A DNA stretch of 64,000 nucleotides. It comes from Acidobacteriota bacterium. GTDB taxonomy: Bacteria; Acidobacteriota; Vicinamibacteria; Vicinamibacterales; CAVVIG01. The position numbers and the translations under genes were made by a program. The stretch is from positions 20,761 through 84,760 of the forward strand of contig JACPZW010000014.1 in the NCBI GenBank assembly GCA_016195265.1, given 5' to 3'. The notes beneath the pieces were generated by a model. The model was not told the origin of the DNA, did not search any database, and worked only from the letters and a program-made list of their open reading frames with translations. Shown piece after piece: positions 10,357-19,004 of the stretch (positions are counted from its first letter, which is position 1; each line of letters begins with the position of its first letter).

Positions 10357-11900
10357 CCCGAATTCGTCCGCCGCCGCGCCAGCGCCTCGCGCGCCACCGC
10401 GACGTCGTCGAACGGCAGCACGCGATCGCCGACCACCTGGTACTTCTCGTGCCCCTTGCCGGCGATCAGCACGAGATCGCCGGGCCGCGCCAGCTCGACC
10501 GCCGTCGTGATCGCGCGGCCGCGGTCCGCGATCGTCAGCAGCGACGGCGGTTCGCCCGACTCCGATCGCGGGGGGCTCGCCGGCGGCCGCCGCGTGTCCG
10601 GCGTAATCCCGCGCTGAATCTCTTCGATGATGCGCGCCGGATCCTCGCTGCGCGGGTTGTCCGACGTGATCACGATGATGTCGCTCAGCCGGCCCGCGAC
10701 CGCGCCCATCAGCGGGCGCTTCGTCCGATCGCGATCGCCGCCGCAGCCGAACACCGTGATCAGGCGCCCGCGCGCGAGCGGCCGCGCCGTCTCCAGCAGA
10801 TTACGCAGCGCATCGTCGGTATGGGCGTAGTCCACGACGACGGTCACTTCGTCCTTCGCGCCCGAGACCATCTCGAAGCGGCCCGGCACGCCCTCAAGCG
10901 CCCGGATCCCGCGCTCGACGGCGTCGAACGGCACATCGAGCGCGACGGCGGCCGAGACGGCCGCGAGGATGTTGTAGACGTTGGGCCGTCCGACGAGCGT
11001 CGAGCGCACGTGCAGCGTGCCGCGCGGCGTGCGGACGTCGAACGTCAGACCATCGAGGGAAAACGACAGCGGACCAGGCGTGATGTCCGCCGGGCGTGCA
11101 ATCGCGTAAGTGATCGCCCGTCCTCCCGCGTCCGCCAGCGACGCGCCGCGCGGGTCGTCGACGTTCAGCAGGCTCGGCGCGTGCGGCGGCAGCGATTCGA
11201 ACAGCCGGCGCTTCGCGCGGAAGTACTCGTCCATGTTCGTGTGGAAATCGAGATGGTCCCGCGTGAGATTCGTGAAGACACCGGCGGCGAAGGCCATGCC
11301 GGACACGCGGTGCAGCGTGAGCGCGTGCGACGACACTTCCATCGCGCAGGCGCCACACCCGCGATCGACCATCTCGCGCAGGAGCGCCTGCAGGTCCGGC
11401 GCTTCCGGCGTCGTGCGCGATGCGTCGCGAACCGCGTGCTTCCCGGGTCCCGTGCGGTAGGCAACCGTGCCGAGGAGACCGCAGCGCACGCCCGCCGCTT
11501 CGAAGATCGATGCGACGAGATACGCGGTCGTCGTCTTCCCGTTCGTGCCGGTGATGCCGATCACGCGGAGCTCGCGGCTCGGCTCGCCGTAAAAAGCGGC
11601 GGCGAGCCGTGCCAGCGCCAGCCGGGCGTCGGCGACGACCACCCACGGGATCGTCACGCCGGACGGCGCCGGCTGCTCGGAGACGACCGCCGCGGCGCCG
11701 CGCTCGATCGCCTGTTGGGTGAACGCGCTGCCGTCGACGTGCTGGCCCTTGAGCGCCACGAAGACCTGGCCGGGAGTCACGACGCGGGAGTCGTAGACCA
11801 CGCCGGTGATCGCCTCCGGCGCCGCGGCGGCCCCGGCTCGCGCAACGGACGCAGCGACGCCGTGTTCGACGAGGATGCGCGCGAGATCAGCCCACGTCAT
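10347..11900 (-). CDS. murE: UDP-MurNAc-L-Ala-D-Glu--2,6-diaminopimelate ligase MurE
   Basis: MurE adds the third stem residue. The 517-residue product has VYDSRVVTPGQVFVALKG, the P-loop ITGTNGKTTTAYLVA, EVSSHALTLHRV, the FTNLTRDHLDFH carbamylated-lysine region and VVVDYAHTDDALRN. The C-terminal specificity motif reads TSDNPRSEDP, the DNPR form associated with meso-diaminopimelate rather than lysine, so a DAP-type wall is inferred. The ATG at 11900 overlaps the ftsI stop as ATGA. It ends 30 nt before the murF start. Confidence 0.94.
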   Translation of the reverse strand: MTWADLARILVEHGVAASVARAGAAAAPEAITGVVYDSRVVTPGQVFVALKGQHVDGSAFTQQAIERGAAAVVSEQPAPSGVTIPWVVVADARLALARLAAAFYGEPSRELRVIGITGTNGKTTTAYLVASIFEAAGVRCGLLGTVAYRTGPGKHAVRDASRTTPEAPDLQALLREMVDRGCGACAMEVSSHALTLHRVSGMAFAAGVFTNLTRDHLDFHTNMDEYFRAKRRLFESLPPHAPSLLNVDDPRGASLADAGGRAITYAIARPADITPGPLSFSLDGLTFDVRTPRGTLHVRSTLVGRPNVYNILAAVSAAVALDVPFDAVERGIRALEGVPGRFEMVSGAKDEVTVVVDYAHTDDALRNLLETARPLARGRLITVFGCGGDRDRTKRPLMGAVAGRLSDIIVITSDNPRSEDPARIIEEIQRGITPDTRRPPASPPRSESGEPPSLLTIADRGRAITTAVELARPGDLVLIAGKGHEKYQVVGDRVLPFDDVAVAREALARRRTNSGVV

Positions 11901-13930
11901 GGCGCTCCCGCGCGGCCCGCGCGCCGCGGTGAGCGCTCGAGCGTTAGACGGCAGACCGAACCCGGCTCGAGCGGCAGGCCGGGCGCCGGCTCCTGCGACA
12001 CCACGACGCCGTCGCCGGCGACGCGGGCGTTGACGCCGAGTTTCACCAGCGCGCGCACGGCTTCGCGCGCGCTCATGCCGCGCAGATCCGGCACCGTGCC
12101 TGGAGGGCCGTCGGCGATCAGGCTGACCACCGGGTCGTTGGGCGGCGTGGCGCTCGCCGGACTCGGCGTGTCGTCGCGGCGCGCCACGAGGATCGGCGCC
12201 GGCGGATTGATCGACGGACCGACGCCGAGGTAGCGCAGCGTGGGCTCGGCGATCTTCTTGAAGATCGGCGCGGCGACGGTGCCGCCGAAATAGCGGTTCG
12301 GCCCGTGCGGCGAGTCGATGACGACGACGATCGCCACCGCGGGGCTGCGCGACGGGAGGAACCCGACAAACGACGCGTTGTAGTCGGAATGCGAGTAGTG
12401 GCCGTTGACGAGTTTCGACGCCGTACCCGTTTTTCCGGCAATGGTATAGCCGGGGATCTTCGCGGCGCGCGCCGTCCCGCGCTCGGAGTCGACGACGCCT
12501 TCCATGATGCCGGTCATCAGCGCGGCCGTGTCGGCGCTGATCGTGCGGCGGACGACTTTCGGCGTCACCGCGTAGCGCACGCCGTTGCGGTACACCGCGC
12601 GGATGACGCGCGGCTCGATGTACTCGCCGCCGTTGGCGACCGAGCCGACGGCGCCGACGATCTGCAGCGGCGTCACACCGACCTGGTAGCCCATCGACAC
12701 CGACGCGAGCGCCCCGTCGTTCCACTTGGTCGGGCTCCAGACGATGCCGGAGCTCTCGCCGGGAAAGTCCGGCGACACCTGATGACCGAATCCGAAGAGA
12801 GAGACGAACCGGCTCAGCCGGTCGGTGCCGAGCCTGAAGCCGATCTTGATCGCGCCGATGTTGCTCGACATCGCGATCACGTTCGCCAGCGAGATCACGC
12901 CGTAATCGTGGTTCTCGTTTTCCTTCACGACGCGCCCGGGCGCGACCTGTATCCGTCCGGGATGCGTGTCGATCATCGTCTCGGGCGTCATGACCTTTTC
13001 TTCGAGCGCGGCCGAGACGGTGACTACCTTGAAGGTGGAGCCGGGCTCGTAGAGATCCTGCACGGCGCGATTCCGGCGCTCAGAGTCGTCGAAATCACGG
13101 AACGCGTTCGGATTGAACGTCGGCTCGTTCGCCATGGCGAGAATCTCGCCGGTGTGCGGATTCAGGATGATGGCGCTGCCGCCGCCCGCGCGATTCTCGA
13201 CCACGCCGGCGTGAAGCTCGCGCTCGGTGACGTGCTGGAGGTACTCGTCGATCGTCAGTTCGACGGTGGATCCGGAGGTCGGCGGCCGCTCGAACCGGCT
13301 GAACGCGTGGCGCCGCGCGTCGGTGTGCACGAGCACCGTGCCGGCCTTGCCCTTGATTTGCGCGTCGTAGGCGGACTCGAGGCCGTCGAGCCCCTTGTTG
13401 TCGACGCCGACCCAGCCGAGCAGGTGCGCCGCGAGCTCGCGATTCGGGTAGAAGCGCTTGCTCTCCTTGACCGTCCCGATGCCGTCGAGGTTGAGCGCGG
13501 CGACGCGCTGGGCCTGATCCTGCGCGACCTGCCGTCGGACGTACGCGAACGCGCGCGGCTGGTTCAGGCGGTCGACGAGATTTTGTTGCTCCTTCGGCGT
13601 GCAGTCGGCCAGCGCGTCGCAGATCTTCTGCACCGCCAGGCGGGCGTCGCCGACCTCGGTCGGCACCGCCACGATCGAATCGGCGTCCACGCTGGTGGCG
13701 AGAATGCGGCCGTGGCGATCGAGGATGTCGCCGCGCTTGGGCGGCAGCGGCTGCGTCCGCATCTGCTGCCGCTCCGCGCGCGCCGCGAGGTCGGCGTGGC
13801 GTACCACCTGCAGCACGACCAGCCGCGCTTCGATGCCGGCCGCCCACAGCGCGAGCAGCACCGCCACCGTGACGACGCGGCGGTGGAGAATCTCGCGCCA
13901 GGCGGCGGGACCGTGACCGGGAGACGTCAT
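11897..13930 (-). CDS. ftsI: Septal penicillin-binding protein FtsI with one PASTA domain
   Basis: FtsI is the class B PBP that cross-links septal peptidoglycan with FtsW. Order: short cytoplasmic tail, one transmembrane helix (about residues 18-36), dimerisation/pedestal domain, transpeptidase domain with SxxK in PGSTFKVV, SxN in SSNIGAI and KTG in AGKTGTASK, then a C-terminal PASTA domain (about 595-665) beginning TVPDLRGMSAREAVRAL. A PASTA domain on FtsI is familiar in several phyla but absent from E. coli FtsI. The 677-residue length reflects this addition. It overlaps murE by 4 nt and starts 12 nt after ftsL. Confidence 0.94.
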   Translation of the reverse strand: MTSPGHGPAAWREILHRRVVTVAVLLALWAAGIEARLVVLQVVRHADLAARAERQQMRTQPLPPKRGDILDRHGRILATSVDADSIVAVPTEVGDARLAVQKICDALADCTPKEQQNLVDRLNQPRAFAYVRRQVAQDQAQRVAALNLDGIGTVKESKRFYPNRELAAHLLGWVGVDNKGLDGLESAYDAQIKGKAGTVLVHTDARRHAFSRFERPPTSGSTVELTIDEYLQHVTERELHAGVVENRAGGGSAIILNPHTGEILAMANEPTFNPNAFRDFDDSERRNRAVQDLYEPGSTFKVVTVSAALEEKVMTPETMIDTHPGRIQVAPGRVVKENENHDYGVISLANVIAMSSNIGAIKIGFRLGTDRLSRFVSLFGFGHQVSPDFPGESSGIVWSPTKWNDGALASVSMGYQVGVTPLQIVGAVGSVANGGEYIEPRVIRAVYRNGVRYAVTPKVVRRTISADTAALMTGIMEGVVDSERGTARAAKIPGYTIAGKTGTASKLVNGHYSHSDYNASFVGFLPSRSPAVAIVVVIDSPHGPNRYFGGTVAAPIFKKIAEPTLRYLGVGPSINPPAPILVARRDDTPSPASATPPNDPVVSLIADGPPGTVPDLRGMSAREAVRALVKLGVNARVAGDGVVVSQEPAPGLPLEPGSVCRLTLERSPRRAGRAGAP

Positions 13931-13942
13931 CGCCCGATCACC

Positions 13943-14329
13943 TCACCGCTGCGCGACGACGGACGTGGCCGGCGGATCCGCGGGCAGCACGCGTTCGATC
14001 ACGATGGCTTCGTCGCGCGAGGGCGCGACCAGGTGCAGTTGCTCGGTCGCGAGCGCTTCGATGCGCTTGGGTGACTTCAGCGTCTCGATCTCGAGGCGAA
14101 GGCGGCGGCCCGTTTCATCTTCAGCCGCGCGATCGCGCTGCATCTGCTCGATCTGGTAGCCGTGGCGCAGCAGCTCGAAGTGCTGCCAGGCCGAGAACAG
14201 CAGCACGACGACGAGGAGGCCGGCGATGCCGACGGACTTCCACATCTCGCGCTGCCGCGCTTCGTCCACTTCGCGGACGATGGGGTTGTTGCGAACGTCT
14301 TTCTTGATCGCGTATTCGAAAGGTTCCAT
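13943..14329 (-). CDS. ftsL: Cell division protein FtsL
   Basis: This is a small bitopic divisome protein of 128 residues. An N-terminal cytoplasmic segment is followed by one transmembrane helix (about 33-50, GIAGLLVVVLLFSAW). A predicted coiled coil follows (about 52-95, ELLRHGYQIEQMQRDRAAED, then LEIETLKSPKRIEALA). Sequence is poorly conserved in this family, so the call rests on topology, the coiled coil and position between rsmH and ftsI. The upstream spacing to rsmH is 16 nt with a GGAGGACAC ribosome-binding region. Confidence 0.87.
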   Translation of the reverse strand: MEPFEYAIKKDVRNNPIVREVDEARQREMWKSVGIAGLLVVVLLFSAWQHFELLRHGYQIEQMQRDRAAEDETGRRLRLEIETLKSPKRIEALATEQLHLVAPSRDEAIVIERVLPADPPATSVVAQR

Positions 14330-14345
14330 GAGTGTCCTCCCGGCG

Positions 14346-15230
14346 CTAGCCGAGCCGCTCCGCCGCGCGAAGTTTTGCGCTCCGCGCGCGCGGGTTGCGC
14401 TGCACTTCGTCCTCGCCCGGCACCATCGGCCGCTTGGTCAGCACTCTCACGAGCGCCTCGTCGCCGTGCTCGAGGGCGCGTAGCGTGTGCTTCACGATCC
14501 GGTCTTCGAGCGAATGAAACGAGATCACGACGAGCCGCGCGCCGGCGCGGAGGCGGCGCACCGCCGTCTCGAGAAAACGATCGAGCCCTTCGAGCTCGCG
14601 ATTGACCCAGATGCGCAGCGCCTGAAAGGTGCGCGTCGCAGGATCGATGCGCATGGGGCCGCGCCGCGGGATCGCGCGGCGCACGATCGCGGCCAGGCGG
14701 CCCGTGGTGTCGACCGGCGCCTCGCGCCGCGCCTCGACCAGCGCCCGCGCGATCCGCCGCGAGAAGCGCTCCTCGCCGTACTGGAAAATGGCGTCGGCCA
14801 GCTCGCGCTCGGTCGATCGCGCGACCAGGTCCGCGGCCGTGTCGCCCGACTGGCGATTCATCCGCATGTCGAGCGGCTCGTCGCGCTGGAAGCTGAACCC
14901 GCGGCCGGACGCGTCGAGCTGCAGCGACGAGACGCCGAGGTCGGCCAGCGTGCCGTCGACGCCGGCGATCTGCCGGGCGTCGAGCACGTCGCCGATCGCT
15001 CGATAGTCGGCGTGCACGAGCTCGACGCGCGCGCTCCAGGACGCCAGCGTGTCGCGGGCGTGCGCGAGGGCGTCGCGATCGCGATCCAGACCGATGACGC
15101 GCGTCGCGCCGGCCTCGAGCAGCGCGCGCGTGTGGCCGCCGAGTCCCACGGTACAATCCACGAAGAGTCCGCCGCGCTCCGGGCGCAGGTGCTGGAGGAC
15201 CTCGGCGGTCATCACGGGGACGTGCGTCAT
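14346..15230 (-). CDS. rsmH: 16S rRNA (cytosine1402-N4)-methyltransferase RsmH
   Basis: RsmH methylates N4 of C1402 in the 16S rRNA P-site using S-adenosylmethionine. The 294-residue product begins THVPVMTAEVLQHL, has the SAM loop DCTVGLGGHTRALLEAG, DLGVSSLQLD, RGFSFQRDEPLDMRMN, and ends with FHSLEDRIVK plus the basic tail NPRARSAKLRAAERL. The ATG at 15230 overlaps the mraZ stop by one base (TGATG). Longer in-frame starts would run back into mraZ and lack homologous sequence. Confidence 0.95.
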   Translation of the reverse strand: MTHVPVMTAEVLQHLRPERGGLFVDCTVGLGGHTRALLEAGATRVIGLDRDRDALAHARDTLASWSARVELVHADYRAIGDVLDARQIAGVDGTLADLGVSSLQLDASGRGFSFQRDEPLDMRMNRQSGDTAADLVARSTERELADAIFQYGEERFSRRIARALVEARREAPVDTTGRLAAIVRRAIPRRGPMRIDPATRTFQALRIWVNRELEGLDRFLETAVRRLRAGARLVVISFHSLEDRIVKHTLRALEHGDEALVRVLTKRPMVPGEDEVQRNPRARSAKLRAAERLG

Positions 15231-15670
15231 CAGATGCCGGACTCCGCGAGCGCCTTCGCGTCGTCGTCCGTGAAGGGATCGCGCTGCAGCTTGGTCAGGA
15301 AGCGATCGTGATTCCACACGTCGAGGAAGTTGTATTGGCCGAGCACGTCGACGTCGCCGCTGATCGTCGCGGTCTCGCGCAGGCGCGCCGGGATCAGGAC
15401 GCGTCCTTGCGCGTCGAGCTCGGCGGCCTGGCCGAAGAAGTTCACGCGATCGAGGTAGCGCAGCCGCGCCGGGTGGGCGGACGGCATGCGCCCGAGCTTT
15501 TCTTCGAGCTCGAGCCACACGGGCATCGGGTAGACGCGCGCGTACTCACCGCTCAGGCTGGTGAGGAACAGCTCGCGGCCGTACTTGCCCTCGAGGAGCG
15601 AACGGAAGACGTTCGGCACCTTGAGTCGGCCCTTGTCATCTATCCGTGCCTGTTCGTGACCCCTGAACAC
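15230..15670 (-). CDS. mraZ: Transcriptional regulator MraZ
   Basis: MraZ is a ring-forming DNA-binding protein with two AbrB-like SpoVT folds that represses its own dcw operon in E. coli. The 146-residue product has repeated halves: MFRGHEQARIDDKGRLKVP at the N-terminus and LDAQGRVLIPARLRE in the second half. The start is GTG at 15670. The first gene of the cluster, it sits directly downstream of three GTGG boxes and a strong promoter. Confidence 0.95.
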   Translation of the reverse strand: MFRGHEQARIDDKGRLKVPNVFRSLLEGKYGRELFLTSLSGEYARVYPMPVWLELEEKLGRMPSAHPARLRYLDRVNFFGQAAELDAQGRVLIPARLRETATISGDVDVLGQYNFLDVWNHDRFLTKLQRDPFTDDDAKALAESGI

Positions 15671-15684
15671 ACCAGCCCTTTACG

Positions 15685-15743
15685 ACCCACTTTTCACCAC
15701 AAAATTCCACGACGATAGTAGGAGAGGGCCTCTGGGATGTCAA
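15685..15743 (-). promoter_or_regulatory. mraZ promoter with three MraZ boxes
   Basis: Read on the minus strand: TTGACA (15743-15738), a 17-nt spacer, then TACTAT (15720-15715), a near-consensus sigma70-type promoter. Immediately downstream come GTGGAA (15710-15705), GTGGTG (15700-15695) and GTGGGT (15690-15685), an exact 10-bp spacing with AT-rich 4-nt linkers. This matches the repeated GTGG box arrangement bound by MraZ in other bacteria. The boxes lie at about +1 to +25, which suits repression. Confidence 0.85.
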
Positions 15744-15888
15744 CCGCAAAATCTGTTGCATCAGTAAGTTACGCCTAATTTTCGCCGTTTAATCGCCTGC
15801 CGGCCCAACCCCTTGGGGTCCACTCTGGTCCAAACCCTTCCGGCAGACCCCGTCCTTCCCCGGTCGGTGCTACGATGCAGGGCTTCGC

Positions 15889-16998
15889 ATGCTCAGGGCA
15901 GCCCTCATCGGCGTCGGTTCCAGCGGCAAGACCTCCCTTTTCCAGCTCATGACCAGCGCGCGGGAAACCGCGCGGTCCGCCCACGGCAAGGCCGAAGCGT
16001 CGATCGGCATTTCCAAAGTGCCCGACGCGCGCCTCGATCGCCTGACGGCGATGTACAACCCAAAGAAACGCGTGCCCGCGACGGTGGAATTCAGCGACCT
16101 GGCGATTCCGGGCGGCAGCGGCGGCGCGCAGGCGCTCGTCGACGTTGCGGCCTACAAGAACGCCGACGCGCTCGTCCATGTGCTGCGCGCGTTTCAGGAT
16201 CCCAGCGTGCCGCACCCGTCGGGCGCGGTCGATCCAGCGCGCGACGCGCAGGCGATGGAAGACGAGCTGATCCTCGCGGATCTCGGCGTCGCCGAGCGCC
16301 GGCTGGAGCGCCTCGAGAAAGACTTGAAGAAGAACAAGTCGGCCGATCTCGAGAAAGAGCGCGACGTCATCACGCTCTGCAAGGCCGCGCTCGAGGAGGG
16401 CCGGCCGCTGCGCACGCTGGACCTGAAGGGCGACGACCTCAAGCGGCTGCGCGGCTTTCAGTTTCTGTCGGCCAAGCCGCTGCTGATCGTGATCAACCTG
16501 GACGAATCCGCGCTCGCGCAGGGCGGCGACGCCGCGACGCGGATCGAGCGCGCGGCCGAAGCCGCGGGGCTGACGGCGTTCCTCTCGCACGCGGCGACGG
16601 CCGCGGTGGCGGTCTGCGCGAAGATCGAGCTCGAGATTTCGCAGCTCGAGGCGGCGGATGCCGCGGCGTTTCTGGCGGACCTCGGCCTGAGCCAGTCCGG
16701 GCTGGATCGCGTCATCCGCGCGAGCTACGAGCTGCTCGGGTACATGTCGTTCTTCACCGTCGGCGAGGACGAGTGCCGCGCCTGGTCGATTCCCCGCCAC
16801 ACACAGGCGCAGCTGGCGGCGGGCGAGATTCACAGCGACATCGCGCGCGGGTTCATCAGGGCGGAAGTCGTCAGCTACGACCACCTCGTCGCACGGGGCT
16901 CGATGGCCGTCTGCCGGGAGCACGGCGAAGTGCGTCTCGAAGGCAAGGAGTACATCGTGCAGGACGGCGACATAATTAACTTCCGATTTGCTACATAA
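15889..16998 (+). CDS. YchF-like P-loop NTPase
   Basis: This belongs to the Obg/YchF family. It has an N-terminal G domain with P-loop GVGSSGKTS (YchF normally has NVGKST), and a G4-position NLDE in VINLDES, matching the NxxE of YchF that relaxes guanine specificity toward ATP. A helical coiled-coil insertion (about residues 125-150, RLEKDLKKNKSADLEKER) and a C-terminal TGS-like domain (LLGYMSFFTVGEDECRAW ... DGDIINFRFAT) follow. The 369 residues match YchF length. It is divergent from mraZ with 218 nt between them. The altered P-loop suggests a paralogue rather than the housekeeping YchF. Its role is unknown. Confidence 0.85.
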   Translation: MLRAALIGVGSSGKTSLFQLMTSARETARSAHGKAEASIGISKVPDARLDRLTAMYNPKKRVPATVEFSDLAIPGGSGGAQALVDVAAYKNADALVHVLRAFQDPSVPHPSGAVDPARDAQAMEDELILADLGVAERRLERLEKDLKKNKSADLEKERDVITLCKAALEEGRPLRTLDLKGDDLKRLRGFQFLSAKPLLIVINLDESALAQGGDAATRIERAAEAAGLTAFLSHAATAAVAVCAKIELEISQLEAADAAAFLADLGLSQSGLDRVIRASYELLGYMSFFTVGEDECRAWSIPRHTQAQLAAGEIHSDIARGFIRAEVVSYDHLVARGSMAVCREHGEVRLEGKEYIVQDGDIINFRFAT

Positions 16999-17008
16999 CG
17001 GAAGATGA

Positions 17009-17078
17009 ATTGGGTAGTTGAGTAATCTGGTAACCGGGTAATCGATTACGCAATTACCCAACTCCCCAATTACCCAAT
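17009..17078. repeat. Inverted-arm octamer repeats before the polysaccharide operon
   Basis: The left arm has four 8-bp units (GGGTAGTT, GAGTAATC, TGGTAACC, GGGTAATC). The right arm is their reverse-complement type (AATTACCC, AACTCCCC, AATTACCC), centred on ATCGATTACG. The right arm ends on the ATG of the next gene, so it forms that gene's entire 5' flank. Confidence 0.75.
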
Positions 17079-18129
17079 GCCATCGATCAGCACTGTCCTG
17101 GTCTGTGAGGCGCAGGTGCCGTTCGTGCACGGCGGCGCGGAGCTGCACGTGCGGGGCCTGGTCGACGAGCTCACACGCCGGGGCTATCGTGCCGAGCGCG
17201 TGTCGATCCCGTTCAAGTGGTACCCGAAATCCGAGCTGCTCGCCCAGGCGGCCGCGTGGCGGCTCATCGATCTCTCCGAGTCGAATCACCAGCGCATCGA
17301 CGCCGTGATCGCCACCAAGTTCCCGACCTACTTCGTCCGGCACCCGAACAAGATCGCCTGGCTGTTCCACCAGTACCGCGCGATTTACGATCTGGCCGGC
17401 ACGCCGTACAGCGAGTTTGAACACACCGAAGGTGACGTCCGGCTCCGCGACACATTGATCGGCCTGGACCGCGACGCGCTCGGCGAGGCCCGGCGGCTGT
17501 TCACCAACTCGCGCAACACCGCCGCGCGGCTCGCGCGCTACAACGGGCTGACCGCCGAACCGCTTTACCATCCGCCGCCGCTGGCTGGCCAGTTGAAATC
17601 GGGCCCGCTCGGCGACTATGTCCTGTCGGTCGGGCGCCTCGAAGGCAACAAGCGGGTCGACCTCATCGTCGGTGCGCTCGCGCACGTATTGCCCGGTGTC
17701 CGCCTCGTCGTCGCCGGTGAAGGCCCGCTTCGGCAGTCGCTCGAAGCGACGGCGGCGGAGGCCGGTGTCGCCGGCCGAATCACGTGGACCGGCCGCATCA
17801 GCGCCAATACGCTCGTCGATCTGTACGCGGGCGCGCTCGGCGTGGTCTTTCCGCCGTTCGACGAGGACTACGGGTACATCACGCTCGAGGCGTTCCTCTC
17901 GCGCAAGCCCGTCATCACGACGACCGACGCGGGCGGCCCGCTCGAATTTGTCGAGGACGGCGTCACGGGTCTCGTCGTCGAGCCGTCGCCCGAGGCCATC
18001 GGGGCCGCGATCAACCGGCTCGCCGACGATCGCCGCATCGCGCAATCGCTCGGCGACGCCGGCTACGATCGCGTCCGCGCCATCACGTGGGACGGCGTCG
18101 TCGATCGGCTGATGGCGAATGGCCGGTGA
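17077..18129 (+). CDS. Glycosyltransferase family 4 protein
   Basis: This is a GT-B fold retaining sugar transferase, probably acting on a lipid-linked surface polysaccharide. The N-terminal half has the glycine region HGGAELHVRGLVDELTRRGY. The C-terminal donor domain has LSVGRLEGNKRVDLIVGAL and the GT4 EX7E region EDYGYITLEAFLSRKPVITT followed by DAGGPLEFVEDG. The 350-residue length is typical. It is the first gene of a coupled operon; its stop overlaps the next GTG start (GTGA). Donor and acceptor cannot be told from sequence. Confidence 0.88.
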   Translation: MPSISTVLVCEAQVPFVHGGAELHVRGLVDELTRRGYRAERVSIPFKWYPKSELLAQAAAWRLIDLSESNHQRIDAVIATKFPTYFVRHPNKIAWLFHQYRAIYDLAGTPYSEFEHTEGDVRLRDTLIGLDRDALGEARRLFTNSRNTAARLARYNGLTAEPLYHPPPLAGQLKSGPLGDYVLSVGRLEGNKRVDLIVGALAHVLPGVRLVVAGEGPLRQSLEATAAEAGVAGRITWTGRISANTLVDLYAGALGVVFPPFDEDYGYITLEAFLSRKPVITTTDAGGPLEFVEDGVTGLVVEPSPEAIGAAINRLADDRRIAQSLGDAGYDRVRAITWDGVVDRLMANGR

Positions 18130-19004
18130 CCGTGGAGATCGTCTCGAATGCCGCCGCGACGTCCGTGATCGTCCCCGCCTTCAATGAAGCGCTGTCGATC
18201 GGCGCGCTGATCGCGGACCTGCGCGCCGCCGCGCGCTGGCGCGAGATCCTGGTCGTCGACGACGGATCGGCGGACGACACCGCGGCGCGCGCGGCCGCCG
18301 CGGGCGCGCGCGTGATCCGTCATCCGTACAACAAAGGCAACGGCGCCGCCGTGAAGACCGGCATCCGTCAGGCGGCCGGCGTATTCGTGCTCATCGTGGA
18401 CGCGGACGGCCAGCACCGGCCGGAGGACGCGGTGCGTCTCGTCGCGAAGCTGGACCAGTACGATCTGGTCGTCGGCGCGCGATCAAGCGCCACGCAGGCC
18501 ACGCTCTTCCGGCGGCTGGGCAACCGGCTGCTGAACGCGATCGCCAGCTATCTGACCCGCCAGCGCATTCCTGATCTGACGTCGGGCTTCCGCGCGGCCC
18601 AGCGCGCGCGCCTCGCCGAATTCCTGCACCTGCTGCCGAACGGATTCTCGACGCCGACCACGACGACGCTGGCGTTCATCAAGGCGGGCTACAGCGTGTG
18701 GTTCGAGCCCGTGCACGCCGCGCCGCGTCAGGGCGCGTCGAAAATCCGGCTCGCGCCGGACGGCGTCCGCTTCTTCATGATCCTGTTGAAGGTGATCACG
18801 ATCTACAGCCCCCTGCGGATCTTCCTGCCGGTCAGCGCGACGACGTTTCTCCTCGGCGCGGGCTACGCCGCGTGGACGATCGCCACGCAATCGCACGTGA
18901 CGAATTCGTCGGTGCTGCTGATTCTGCTCAGCGTGGTGATCTTCCTGGTCGGCCTCGTGTCCGAGCAGATTTCGTCGCTGCGCTTCGAGGGCCCCCGATC
19001 GTGA
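18126..19004 (+). CDS. Glycosyltransferase family 2, membrane-anchored
   Basis: This is a GT-A fold inverting glycosyltransferase of about 292 residues. It begins with SVIVPAFNEALSIGAL, has VVDDGSADDTAARA and a VDADGQHRPED metal-binding site. Two C-terminal transmembrane helices follow (about 215-240 and 255-278), the layout of polyprenol-phosphate hexose synthases. The GTG start overlaps the previous stop by 4 nt and its own stop overlaps the next GTG. Likely substrate is a nucleotide sugar and a polyprenyl phosphate; this is inference from family layout. Confidence 0.85.
   Translation: MTVEIVSNAAATSVIVPAFNEALSIGALIADLRAAARWREILVVDDGSADDTAARAAAAGARVIRHPYNKGNGAAVKTGIRQAAGVFVLIVDADGQHRPEDAVRLVAKLDQYDLVVGARSSATQATLFRRLGNRLLNAIASYLTRQRIPDLTSGFRAAQRARLAEFLHLLPNGFSTPTTTTLAFIKAGYSVWFEPVHAAPRQGASKIRLAPDGVRFFMILLKVITIYSPLRIFLPVSATTFLLGAGYAAWTIATQSHVTNSSVLLILLSVVIFLVGLVSEQISSLRFEGPRS

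Noticed and set aside
11110..11460. Plus-strand frame inside murE
   Set aside because: No start context or family similarity; it is a shadow of murE.
16998..17078. Possible CRISPR-like array because of repeated GGGTAAT/ATTACCC units
   Set aside because: Units are 8 bp with no spacers and form one inverted pair; there are no cas genes.
15775..18045. A 756-codon minus-strand frame across the YchF-like and GT4 genes
   Set aside because: It has low-complexity Arg/Asp/Val content and crosses a repeat-filled gap; both opposing genes are clearly real.
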